A stretch of DNA of 64,000 nucleotides from an uncultured Lachnospiraceae bacterium (GTDB lineage: Bacteria; Bacillota; Clostridia; Lachnospirales; Lachnospiraceae). This document shows positions 31,927 to 40,123 of the stretch, one piece after another. Position numbers and translations under genes: made by a program. The notes below the pieces were generated by a model. It did not search any database and was not told the DNA's origin. It worked only from the letters and a program-made list of their open reading frames with translations. The stretch covers positions 1 to 64,000 of the forward strand of contig CAJURT010000002.1 of NCBI GenBank assembly GCA_910588875.1, written 5' to 3'. How positions within the stretch are numbered: the stretch's first letter is position 1; the number at the start of each line of letters is the position of its first letter.

Positions 31927-31932
31927 ATTATA
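31927..31932 (-). promoter_or_regulatory. -10 box of the second toxin-like gene
   Basis: TATAAT on the minus strand in the shared context CCTTATAATAGT, giving a leader of about 120 bases that covers 31802-31920. No gene is seen in 31933-32069. Confidence 0.55.
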
Positions 31933-32069
31933 AGGAATTTCTCCCAATGAGTTTAACGTTAATTACTGAAAGGTACATAATCAGGTGTTGGAAAATCAAG
32001 ATTTTCCTGTGCCGTTCTGCTCTCCCCAGTTACCGCTTTCTGATAAATATTAAGGAGTTTGCCACATGA

Positions 32070-32168
32070 ATGGAAGAAATTGTCCTTGCGACAGAACGCG
32101 ACAATTATATATCGCCGGCAGAAGCCGTGGACTTTGGATTAATTGATAAAATCATTGACATGCGTTGA
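32070..32168 (+). pseudogene. C-terminal remnant of ClpP protease
   Basis: The frame reads EEIVLATERDNYISPAEAVD and then FGLIDKII before a stop, the conserved last 30 residues of ClpP (usually TDRDNFM-A-EA-YGLID). The protease core with its Ser-His-Asp residues is absent and a stop codon stands just upstream. Only a scrap remains, probably left by a deletion or by mobile DNA that carried a ClpP-like prohead protease gene. Confidence 0.75.
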
Positions 32169-32225
32169 GCCGTTAGAAAAAAGCGAACAAATCTGTGAAA
32201 ATGCAGGTTTGTTCGCTTTACTGCT

Positions 32226-33194
32226 TTACTCCCGCCAGCTGACTCCCTCCATCACATCCAGAATCGCGGACTTTATTTTCTCATGCAAATACGTTCCATT
32301 CAGCCTGTTTTTGCTATATTTAAAATAAGAATCCCGGGTGTATTCCATCAGAAGCACGGTAAAAAAACGCTCCCAGCTGAAATAATTCCGGCTTTCGACA
32401 AAGTCTTCCGGATGGTTCAGTATATCCTGCACACTTTTCCCATCAATCACTCCCGATTTCAATATCATCCATTCAAATGACTCCGGCAGATAACATTTCA
32501 CCGCAGGTCTCTGGCACATTATCTGGTACAGTTCATTCATCTCTGAACCAATCGCCGCTCCATCTGCAATTACCAAAGCCGGCTCCTTATCTAATTGGCG
32601 CATTACTGTTTTCAAATTAGACTTACCGCCTGCACTCATACAGTCAATCCCGTTCTCCTCACAAACGGCATGAAAAAACTCATATCCGGAATTAGAATCC
32701 TCCACCACAACAGCCTCTGGCCTTTCCTTTCCTGAAAATGCTTTTGGACTGTAAATATGGTACAGTTCATTATAGGTTCGTTTCAGGTCATGATACCTGC
32801 CAGAAATGTGAATTCCATAAATCTCATCCACAGAATAGGGAAGATTGGGCAAATCCTCCCTGGTAATAATCACAAAATAATTGTCCGAAGCCTTCACTGC
32901 ACTGGCAAACTCCTGAGATTTTACAAAACTGTTTTCCTCATCCAGAAAAAGAATCTGTTCATGAATATTGGGCAGCACAAGGTTCCAGTCTCTTCCTCCA
33001 AGCGTCCTGCACGGACGCTCGCAGATCACCTCCACACCGGAGCCTTCCCCAAAATCTGCCGCCTGTTCCAGGAGATTTATCAGCTTTGTTTTCCCTGTAG
33101 CACTGTCCCCACGGATAATCGTGATATTCCGCCGGATATCCAGTTCATAGCGGAGCCTGTTGTTCTGTACGACAATATGGTATTTTCCCTTCAC
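32226..33194 (-). CDS. P-loop ATPase of unknown function, partner of the DUF4869 gene
   Basis: A 322-residue protein. Residues 1-25 form beta strands (YHIVVQNNRLRYELDI), then a Walker A at about 29-36 (GDSATGKT) and a plausible Walker B in ILFLDEEN at about 81. C-terminal to about residue 150 no family was recognised. Similar proteins are sometimes annotated translation initiation factor 2, which the sequence does not support. The GTG start follows AAAGGAG by 9 bases, and the gene begins 3 bases after the DUF4869 gene. The two therefore form a fixed pair, possibly with an NTP-driven sensing or defence role; that is speculation. Confidence 0.65.
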   Translation of the reverse strand: MKGKYHIVVQNNRLRYELDIRRNITIIRGDSATGKTKLINLLEQAADFGEGSGVEVICERPCRTLGGRDWNLVLPNIHEQILFLDEENSFVKSQEFASAVKASDNYFVIITREDLPNLPYSVDEIYGIHISGRYHDLKRTYNELYHIYSPKAFSGKERPEAVVVEDSNSGYEFFHAVCEENGIDCMSAGGKSNLKTVMRQLDKEPALVIADGAAIGSEMNELYQIMCQRPAVKCYLPESFEWMILKSGVIDGKSVQDILNHPEDFVESRNYFSWERFFTVLLMEYTRDSYFKYSKNRLNGTYLHEKIKSAILDVMEGVSWRE

Positions 33195-33197
33195 CCG

Positions 33198-33647
33198 TCA
33201 ACGCTCCTTTATTGTGATTGCCTCTTCCAGATATTCCCCATAGCTGTGAACCACCACATTGGTATTGAGCATAACCGCCTCAAACTCCGGAACAGAACTA
33301 AAATCCATCACATGATGCAGGTTAATCGTCAAATCCTTTTTCTTTCCCAGTTCCACAATCCATTTCGCACAATTATCCCCACAGGAGGATGCGTTGAAAA
33401 TCCGGCCGCTCTTATCAAATGCCATCAGAATCAAGGTTTTGACTCCTCCGGAAATCTCTTTGGTGGAAATGGGTCCCAGCACCGGGCTTTGAATCAAATG
33501 GGTTCCCACAACATCCGACTTGTCAATGTCTTTTATCATCGCAACGGACAGAGGATCCGTGATCCACTCGTCCTCGTATTGGTTATCAAAATAGGTGGGC
33601 GGATGGTAAACAGAATTTTCCACTTCTCCAAATATAATTTTCAGCAT
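33198..33647 (-). CDS. DUF4869 domain protein
   Basis: 149 residues from ATG 33647 (GGAG 9 bases before). The start MLKIIFGEVENSVYHPPTYF, then DNQYEDEWITD and the end NTNVVVHSYGEYLEE match DUF4869 as I recall it, a family of unknown function found mainly in Clostridia. A central segment (ETSGG-type, GGVKTLILM) precedes a CGDNCAKW cysteine pair. No catalytic signature is evident. It is tightly linked to the downstream P-loop ATPase gene (3-base gap, ribosome site inside this gene's end), so the proteins probably act together. Confidence 0.7.
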   Translation of the reverse strand: MLKIIFGEVENSVYHPPTYFDNQYEDEWITDPLSVAMIKDIDKSDVVGTHLIQSPVLGPISTKEISGGVKTLILMAFDKSGRIFNASSCGDNCAKWIVELGKKKDLTINLHHVMDFSSVPEFEAVMLNTNVVVHSYGEYLEEAITIKER

Positions 33648-33774
33648 CCCAGGATTCTCCTTTCCTGTAAAGTTCCGGCGGATTTTCAAACACACTCTGG
33701 TATCCAAGCTGCCACATCCCCGCCTGACACTGCGTACTGGCGCGATTACTGCCCGGACAGAGCACCGGGTAATC

Positions 33775-34326
33775 TCACATCCCGCCCAGCCGTTCTATAA
33801 TCGCCTCACGGTACTCTGCATGATGGGGCATGCCCCCTCCGATTCCGCCTCGCTTTGGGAACATAAGCTTAAAACTGCTTCCATTCTTCATGGTCAGATT
33901 ACATTTTACAGATCCCATCCACCCTTTTTTTAACTGACAGTCCTGAATGTCCGCCAGGGGAAAACAAGTCCCGATATCCGCAAGGAAGGTCTCCGAAAGG
34001 ATCTCCTGCATAATCCCTTCGCTCCCCTCCGGCGCGTCATCAAACATGTAAAAATAGCTGTTTTTCTCACATCCGGCAATCACCAGGAAATGCCGGGTAA
34101 TCCCGATATAAACATCATAGTCGCAATGCTTTTCCTTCTGCACAACGATTACCCGTCCCTTTTCATCCGGAACCAACTTGTCCTCCATATAGGTACATTT
34201 TCCAAAAATACCCTTTATACGGGTTTCCTGGGATATCCCATGGATACCTGCCTCCAGAACTTCCCCCTCCGGGATATGCTCTCCCAATACCCGCCGCATA
34301 TTCCCTTCATCAAAGATTTCAGACAT
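33775..34326 (-). CDS. Hypothetical protein
   Basis: 183 residues, ATG preceded by GAGAGG. No family recognised. The sequence is mixed alpha/beta: charged N-terminus (MSEIFDEGNMRRVLGEHIPE), a beta-rich middle (CDYDVYIGITRHFLVIAGC, YFYMFDD) and a strand pair SVKCNLTMKNGSSFKLMFPK resembling a PH/GRAM-like or YcxB-like fold. It ends with a glycine-rich loop and a short helix. No signal peptide. It lies 127 bases upstream of the DUF4869/ATPase pair in the same direction; a shared function is possible but unsupported. Confidence 0.6.
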   Translation of the reverse strand: MSEIFDEGNMRRVLGEHIPEGEVLEAGIHGISQETRIKGIFGKCTYMEDKLVPDEKGRVIVVQKEKHCDYDVYIGITRHFLVIAGCEKNSYFYMFDDAPEGSEGIMQEILSETFLADIGTCFPLADIQDCQLKKGWMGSVKCNLTMKNGSSFKLMFPKRGGIGGGMPHHAEYREAIIERLGGM

Positions 34327-34572
34327 ATCAACCTCTCCTCTGCTTCCTGCCTTTTCTACATCTTAACATATTTCCTTTTCGTAAGCCACTTCTTTTTTCC
34401 AGGCAGCCCGCAGAAAACGCCCCCTCCACCCCTGTTCTCCGCAAATACGCAGACCGGATTCTAGTACATCGTTGCATTAATCTTGAAGTAATCAGTCCTT
34501 CCCTTTTCCATCAGTCCCGGCCTCCTTCCCGTTTGCAGCCGTTGAAATCGCCCTTTGTCTGCTGCTCCTGCT

Positions 34573-35829
34573 TCACTTCCCCAGCGCCGCGAACATGCTC
34601 CGCTTATACTCCTCCACGCCCTCCTGGTCAAAGGGATTGACGCCCATCAACTCTCCCGACACCGCGCAGGCCACCATAAAATAGTAATACAACTCCCCAA
34701 AGCTTCTCTCCGAGGCTCTGTCCACCTCAAAGCGGATGCAGGGCACCCCGCCCCTGGAATGAGCCTCCCAGGTAGCCGCCTCCGCCGCCCGGTTAATCTC
34801 CGCAAAATCCATGCCGTCCAGATAATCAAACCGATCCCCGTATTCCGGGCAGGACTCCACCACCACCGAGGCCCCCGGATCCTTCACTGACACGAAGGTC
34901 TCGATCAGATTCCGCCTGCCGTCCTGCATATACTGTCCGATGGAATGAAGATCCTCCGAGTAAATGGAGGCCGTGGGAAAAATCCCCTTCTTTTCCTTCC
35001 CCTCGCTCTCACCGAAAAGCTGCACCCACCACTTGGCAAAAAATCCGTACCGGGGCTCAAAGGACACCAACATCTCGATATCATAGCCGCGCCTGTACAA
35101 AAGCTGCCGCACCGCTCCATACCGCACTGCCAAATTATCCTCTCCGTTCTCCCGGCAGTCCTGACAGGCAGCGGCCATTCCCGCCAGATACTCATCCACA
35201 TCCAGTCCCGCCGCCCCAATGGGCAGCAGCCCCACCGGGGTAAAGGCCGAATAGCGCCCGCCCACAGGCACCGGAAACTGCAAAAACAGATATCCGTTCT
35301 CCGCCGCGATCTCCTCCAGCCGGGAACCCTTAGTGCCGGTGACAGTAATCCGCTTTGCCATCTCCTCCCTGTCATAGCGGCTTCCCATCCACTGCCGCAG
35401 GATCCGGAAATGACTCCCCGGCTCCAACGTCTCAAAATTCTTGGCAATCACATCAATATAGACGCTCTTTCCCTCCATCCCCTCTAAGGTTTTGCGGATG
35501 GTGTAAGGCGACAGCGTATTGCCCAGATACACAATCTCCGGCCCCTCCGGACGAGGCAGCGCCTCGATCACCCCTCTGGCCGCCTGATTGGAGCCGCCCA
35601 CGCCCACAATCACAAATACATCCGCCTCCCGGCGGATCTCCTCCGCCTTCGCCTTGATCTCCGCTAATTGCAGCACGGAGGCCTCCTTTGTCCGCCAGCC
35701 CAGAACCTTATCCTTATCCTCTTTTTCATACAATGCCCGGCAAACGGACGCTGCCTTTGCCCTGGCCTCCTTCAGTTCCTCCCTGTCCAGATAACTCTCC
35801 GCCCTGCTCAAATCAATGATCGTCCCCAT
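34573..35829 (-). CDS. Glucose-6-phosphate isomerase-like protein
   Basis: A 418-residue SIS-fold isomerase of the PGI superfamily: VFVIVGVGGSNQAARG (phosphosugar loop, about 71-86), YLGNTLSPYTIRKTLEG, TVTGTKGSRLEEIA, FPVPVGGRYSAFTPVGLLP (PGI signature region) and a C-terminal GVNPFDQEGVEEYK. It interconverts glucose-6-phosphate and fructose-6-phosphate, or a closely related sugar phosphate. It is the downstream gene of a set with ROK2, a GH3 beta-glucosidase and a GPH symporter, so it may be a pathway-dedicated paralogue of the housekeeping enzyme. Confidence 0.88.
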   Translation of the reverse strand: MGTIIDLSRAESYLDREELKEARAKAASVCRALYEKEDKDKVLGWRTKEASVLQLAEIKAKAEEIRREADVFVIVGVGGSNQAARGVIEALPRPEGPEIVYLGNTLSPYTIRKTLEGMEGKSVYIDVIAKNFETLEPGSHFRILRQWMGSRYDREEMAKRITVTGTKGSRLEEIAAENGYLFLQFPVPVGGRYSAFTPVGLLPIGAAGLDVDEYLAGMAAACQDCRENGEDNLAVRYGAVRQLLYRRGYDIEMLVSFEPRYGFFAKWWVQLFGESEGKEKKGIFPTASIYSEDLHSIGQYMQDGRRNLIETFVSVKDPGASVVVESCPEYGDRFDYLDGMDFAEINRAAEAATWEAHSRGGVPCIRFEVDRASERSFGELYYYFMVACAVSGELMGVNPFDQEGVEEYKRSMFAALGK

Positions 35830-35871
35830 CCTTTTCCTGCCTTTCCTTTCTCACATATTTTCAAACACGCC

Positions 35872-37095
35872 CTACGGCCTCCGGATCACCAACTCCTTCA
35901 CCGCCACCGCGCAGGCCCCCAGGGCGCCGGTATACCGATTGGCCGCAACATAATCCGTCTCAAGTTCCAACTCCTCTTTAAAATAATTATGCTCCCGAAT
36001 CACCTGATCCAGATACTCCCGCAGGAAGGGAACCGAAGTCACCGCACTGTCGATCACCACCAGGGGAGAATTTACCAGATTGACGATATTGGCAATGGAA
36101 ATGCCCATATACCTCACACCCGTTTGAAGCATCTCCTCCACATCCGGATCCCGGTCAGCGGCTGCCTGCAAAAGCAACTCCATGGTCAGCGGCTCTCCCT
36201 TTGCCGTCAGGCCGGCCAGAACCGGGCATTTCCCCTCCTCTGCCAGGGCCTTTGCCCGCTTAAGCAGCATGGCCTCCCCGGAAAAGACCTGCAGGCAGCC
36301 TCTCTTTCCGCAATTGCAGACCGGCCCGTCCAGATCCATAATGGCATGGCCGATATCCCCGGTGCCCTGCTTCCCCTTTCCAAAGGGCTCGCCGCCTACC
36401 ATGATGCAGCAGGAAATCCCCGCCTGCACAAAATAATACAGATACACATCCGGACGGGCAGCCCGGCAGAACAGATCCTGGCCGATAGCCCTGGCCTTCA
36501 CGTGATTTTCAACAGCCACCGGCATCCCCAAAAGTTCCTCCAGATCTGCCCGCACCAGCTTCCGCTTCCAGTCCACGCCGCCTATGGAACTGCACACTAA
36601 AATCCCGTTTTCCGCATCCACCATGCCCGGAGCAGTCCAGCCGACCCCTGCCAGCCTTTCCCTTAAGATGCCGCTTTCCTTCAGCATCTCCTCCACGTAT
36701 ACCCCTGTCAGATATTTAAGCCTTTCGTAATTCCCGCAAAGTTCCGGCTCGTCATACCGTTTTCGAATCCTGATATTCCCCCGCAAATCACTGATACAGC
36801 AAATCAGTCCAAAGGGGCTCCACTCAACCCCCGCCACAAAGCGGCTGTCCGCCGCAATATCCACTGCCATGGCCTTTCTCCCCAGAGAAAAATCCTGCTC
36901 CTTCATCTCCGTCTCCCGGATCACGCCCTTTTCCAAAAGGCGCTTCACGGTGGTGGTCACCGTGGGAAGGGTGATTTCCAGCTGCCTGGCCACCTCCCCC
37001 CGGCTCACCGGCCCATTCTGGTAGATCATCCCCAGAATAGAAATATCGTTTGCCTGCTTTACCTTTGTCAGATTGGAACCTGCCTTGATTTTCAT
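35872..37095 (-). CDS. ROK-family transcriptional regulator (ROK2)
   Basis: A 407-residue regulator related to ROK1. N-terminal winged helix (KVKQANDISILGMIYQNGPVSRGEVARQLEIT), ROK domain with TGDIGH and zinc motif CNCGKRGCLQVFSG. The ATG has only a modest ribosome site (AGGGA). It stands between the GPI-like gene and the GH3 beta-glucosidase gene, all on the minus strand. Its likely targets are the two 9-5-9 AT-rich operators around the GPH symporter promoter. Direct proof is lacking, and ROK1 could share them. Confidence 0.9.
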   Translation of the reverse strand: MKIKAGSNLTKVKQANDISILGMIYQNGPVSRGEVARQLEITLPTVTTTVKRLLEKGVIRETEMKEQDFSLGRKAMAVDIAADSRFVAGVEWSPFGLICCISDLRGNIRIRKRYDEPELCGNYERLKYLTGVYVEEMLKESGILRERLAGVGWTAPGMVDAENGILVCSSIGGVDWKRKLVRADLEELLGMPVAVENHVKARAIGQDLFCRAARPDVYLYYFVQAGISCCIMVGGEPFGKGKQGTGDIGHAIMDLDGPVCNCGKRGCLQVFSGEAMLLKRAKALAEEGKCPVLAGLTAKGEPLTMELLLQAAADRDPDVEEMLQTGVRYMGISIANIVNLVNSPLVVIDSAVTSVPFLREYLDQVIREHNYFKEELELETDYVAANRYTGALGACAVAVKELVIRRP

Positions 37096-37165
37096 GTCTC
37101 TGTCCCTGCCCTCATTTCCTGATTCAGGAATCTCCGGGTAACCGCTATCCGCCCCCGGAAATATC

Positions 37166-37196
37166 GTAACAGATCAGCTAACACTTGAACCGTTAC
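37166..37196. repeat. 31-base hairpin repeat, copy 2
   Basis: GTAACAGATC...GAACCGTTAC with the loop core TAACACTT, the same length and spacing as 14492-14522 but with two mispaired stem positions. It lies upstream of ROK2. Confidence 0.5.
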
Positions 37197-37252
37197 GACA
37201 TATCCTCCTGTCTGATAAAGGGCAGATGAAAACTCTTGCAGCCCTTGTGTAC

Positions 37253-39700
37253 TTAGTTTATCACATTTACCTCCACTCCACAACTATACACACGCCGCCC
37301 CATCACAGACATTTTTTCACCCGTCAGCTTTACCTCCTGCACAAAAGCAATGTCATGAGCGCTGGTTCCCACCATCACATCGATGCAAACCGGCTCCACC
37401 ACAAATTCCATGTCCTCATTATAATAGCCAAGCTGCGCCGTATCCAGAGTAAAGGAAACCCGCTTTTTCTCACCTGCTTTCAGCGGCACGCGCACAAAGC
37501 CTGCCAGCTGCTTCACCGGGCGCACCACATGGGCTCCCCTGGTGCGGGTATAAAGCTGCACCACCTCATCGCCCTCCCGGTCTCCCGTATTCTTCACCTG
37601 GCAATGCACCACGATTTTGCCGTCTGTGGGCACCGCCGTCTCCTCTGCCGCAAAGTCCGAAAGCACAAAGGAGGTATAGCTTAACCCATGGCCGAAACAG
37701 AACAACGGCTCGCTGGCCTGATCCACATAACCGCCGGTGAAAACAACCGTCCCCAAACCGTCCGTCTGAGAGGCATAGCCGCTGCCCATCCGGTGATTGT
37801 ACACCACCGGCGTCTGCCCCACACTCTGGGGAATGGTGGTGGTCAGCTTGCCTCCCGGGTTCACCGTACCGTCCAGCACATCCGCCACCACCTTGCCTGC
37901 ATACTGTCCCGGCATCCAGGCCTGAATCATGGCCGCCGCATGGCCGCATGCCCAGGGAAGGGCAAAGATTCCCGGCCCGTACATCACCATCACCACCGGC
38001 TTTCCGGCAGCCACAACCGCCTCCAAAAGCTTCTGCTGCACTCCCGGCAAATCCAGAGTACAACGGTCTTTGCCCTCGCCGCCGGTCACATTCACCCAGC
38101 CGCAGTTGCCGCCGCAGGCCATGACCACCACGTCACTGTCCTTTGCCGCTTCCGCCGCCTCATGAATCATAGACTCATCATCGTCATTCAGATGGCACCC
38201 TTCGGCATATCTCACCGGGAAACGCTCCGAGAGCACCTCCCGCAGAGTGCGGGCTCCCATATCCCGCAGCACCTGATTCATATCCCCGATCTTTTTCCTG
38301 CCCTCCTCATCGATAGCCCGGGAAAAGGCCGCAAAGGGATTGGTGCCGGAACCGCCCTCACTCTTCTTCGCCTCATCCGCCATACCGCCGATGCTGACCT
38401 CCCCGCCTTCTCCTGCCGCAGACAGCATTTCCACATAGGCCGGGAAGGTGTAGCCGCTGACCGGATAACGGAGACTGTCCGCATGGGGCCCCACCACAGC
38501 CACCTTCGTCCCCGCCTTTAAGGGAAGCACCCCGTCATTCTTAAGGAGAACCAGAGACTTGGCGGCAATCGTTTCCGACAGCCGGCTTTTTTCTCCGTTA
38601 TTCATGGCTGCCCACACCTTCTCCTCATCAATATAAGGATGCTCAAACAACCCATACTCAAACTTCACCTTCAAGACCCGGCGCACCGACTCATCAATCA
38701 CCGACTCCGGAAGCTGCCCCGAGCACACATACTCCGGAAGCTGACGGAAGGAATCTCCCACCGGAATCTCCGTATCCGTCCCCGCCTTCTTGGCCAGATA
38801 CCCGGCCTCCTTGTAGCTTTTTGCCGTCTTAAAATCCGTAAAGGTCTTTAAGATCCCCGCCCCGTCCGAGGTGAGTATTCCCTCAAACTTCATGGTATCC
38901 CGCAAAAGGTCATGGGCGATCTTCCGATTTGCCACCACACACATCCCGTCAATCTCCGCATAGTTGGCCATGACCGAGCTCACATCCGCCTCCCGCATAG
39001 CCGCCTCAAAGGGCGTGGCAAACACCTCATAAAGCTCCCTGTCCGTAATCCGCGTAGTCGCCGTATTCAGTCCCCCCTGGGTTTCCGAATACCCCAGAAA
39101 ATGCTTGGCAATACAGGCCACCCCGTGCTCCTTGTCTCCCTGCATTCCCCGGACATACCCGATTCCCATCTGGCTGGTCAGATACGGATCCTCCCCGTAG
39201 GTCTCATACACCCGCCCCCACCGGTGATCCCGGACAATATCAATCACCGGACTCATGGCTGAGGTAATCCCCACTGCCCGGGACTCCTGTCCGATCACCT
39301 GGCTCATCTGCTGCACCAGCTTTGGCTCCCAGGTACAGCCGGCATTGATCTGAGCCGGAAACAGGGTTCCCCCCATGGCCGGATAGCCGCACAGATTCTC
39401 CGTCTGCAGCACCACCGGAATCCCCAGCCGGGTCTCCTCCACAAAATACCTCTGCAGCACATTGGAAAGCCGCGCAATCCGCATGGGATCCGCCAGTCCC
39501 ATGGTAGAATACTGGGTCAGCCGTCCATGTCCATAGGGGAACTTCTCTTTAAGCTGCTCCACGGTAGGCATCCCCTCCACAGCCAAGTCCATAGGCAGAT
39601 CCCCGCAAAGCTGAGCCACCTTCTCCTCCAGCGTCATCCTTCCCAGCAAATCCTCCACCCGCTTCTCCACCGGCTGCGTACTGTCCTTATACAATTCCAT
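37253..39700 (-). CDS. GH3 beta-glucosidase
   Basis: An 815-residue cytoplasmic family 3 enzyme: TIM barrel (LCGYPAMGGTLFPAQI, DHRWGRVYETYGEDPYLTSQ), KHFLGYSETQGG (Lys199-His200), nucleophile Asp279 in ILTSDGAG, an alpha/beta domain with KSLVLLKNDGVLPL, and a C-terminal fibronectin III-like domain (GDEVVQLYTR). The conserved GEDP and KHF-G residues point to beta-glucosidase or beta-xylosidase rather than NagZ activity. ATG 39700 is chosen: AGGAGG is 8 bases upstream. It probably acts on the glycoside brought in by the GPH symporter encoded upstream. Confidence 0.93.
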   Translation of the reverse strand: MELYKDSTQPVEKRVEDLLGRMTLEEKVAQLCGDLPMDLAVEGMPTVEQLKEKFPYGHGRLTQYSTMGLADPMRIARLSNVLQRYFVEETRLGIPVVLQTENLCGYPAMGGTLFPAQINAGCTWEPKLVQQMSQVIGQESRAVGITSAMSPVIDIVRDHRWGRVYETYGEDPYLTSQMGIGYVRGMQGDKEHGVACIAKHFLGYSETQGGLNTATTRITDRELYEVFATPFEAAMREADVSSVMANYAEIDGMCVVANRKIAHDLLRDTMKFEGILTSDGAGILKTFTDFKTAKSYKEAGYLAKKAGTDTEIPVGDSFRQLPEYVCSGQLPESVIDESVRRVLKVKFEYGLFEHPYIDEEKVWAAMNNGEKSRLSETIAAKSLVLLKNDGVLPLKAGTKVAVVGPHADSLRYPVSGYTFPAYVEMLSAAGEGGEVSIGGMADEAKKSEGGSGTNPFAAFSRAIDEEGRKKIGDMNQVLRDMGARTLREVLSERFPVRYAEGCHLNDDDESMIHEAAEAAKDSDVVVMACGGNCGWVNVTGGEGKDRCTLDLPGVQQKLLEAVVAAGKPVVMVMYGPGIFALPWACGHAAAMIQAWMPGQYAGKVVADVLDGTVNPGGKLTTTIPQSVGQTPVVYNHRMGSGYASQTDGLGTVVFTGGYVDQASEPLFCFGHGLSYTSFVLSDFAAEETAVPTDGKIVVHCQVKNTGDREGDEVVQLYTRTRGAHVVRPVKQLAGFVRVPLKAGEKKRVSFTLDTAQLGYYNEDMEFVVEPVCIDVMVGTSAHDIAFVQEVKLTGEKMSVMGRRVYSCGVEVNVIN

Positions 39701-39780
39701 CCTCATTTCCTCCTCGTTATCTTTTATTAAAATCTTCATGTACTGCATCCTATTTGTAATAATTCAAACAGCTCACAAAT

Positions 39781-40110
39781 CATGTCATTTCATTTAGGCC
39801 AAGAGATATCCAGCCATGGAAAAAGGGGAGAGCGGAGGCCAGAAATCGTTTGCCGCTTTTGACTTTGCAGAGATTTAGAAGTCCTTAAATCCCTGGATTT
39901 TGTGTTGAAACACAAATCCACTCTGTTTGAGCGAAGCGAGTTTGTGGATTTGCGTTTCGCTTTTAACAAAATTCAGAGATTTTAGGAATTCTTTGCCTCA
40001 GCACCCAGAAAAGCTGCCAGTGGCAGGTTTTCTGGGAATCTCGAAACCGGAGAAAGCGGCAAACGATTTCTGGCCTCCGCTCTCCCCTTTTTCCATGGCG
40101 TACCTCTCAC
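39781..40110. repeat. Large nested palindromic MITE-like element (element E)
   Basis: Inner arms start CCATGGAAAAAGGGGAGAGC (39814) and end in the exact complement at about 40079-40098. Some 45 bases of arm are perfectly paired (core GGAGGCCAGAAATCGTTTGC). The middle shares GACTTTGCAGAGATTTAGAA and GAGCGAAGCGAGTTTGTG with element D. Outer terminal repeats are eroded (CATGTCATTTCATTTAGG on the left). It separates the GPH symporter from the GH3 gene in one orientation, so a strong hairpin would form in any shared transcript. Confidence 0.8.
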
Positions 40111-40123
40111 CAACCATCATCCA

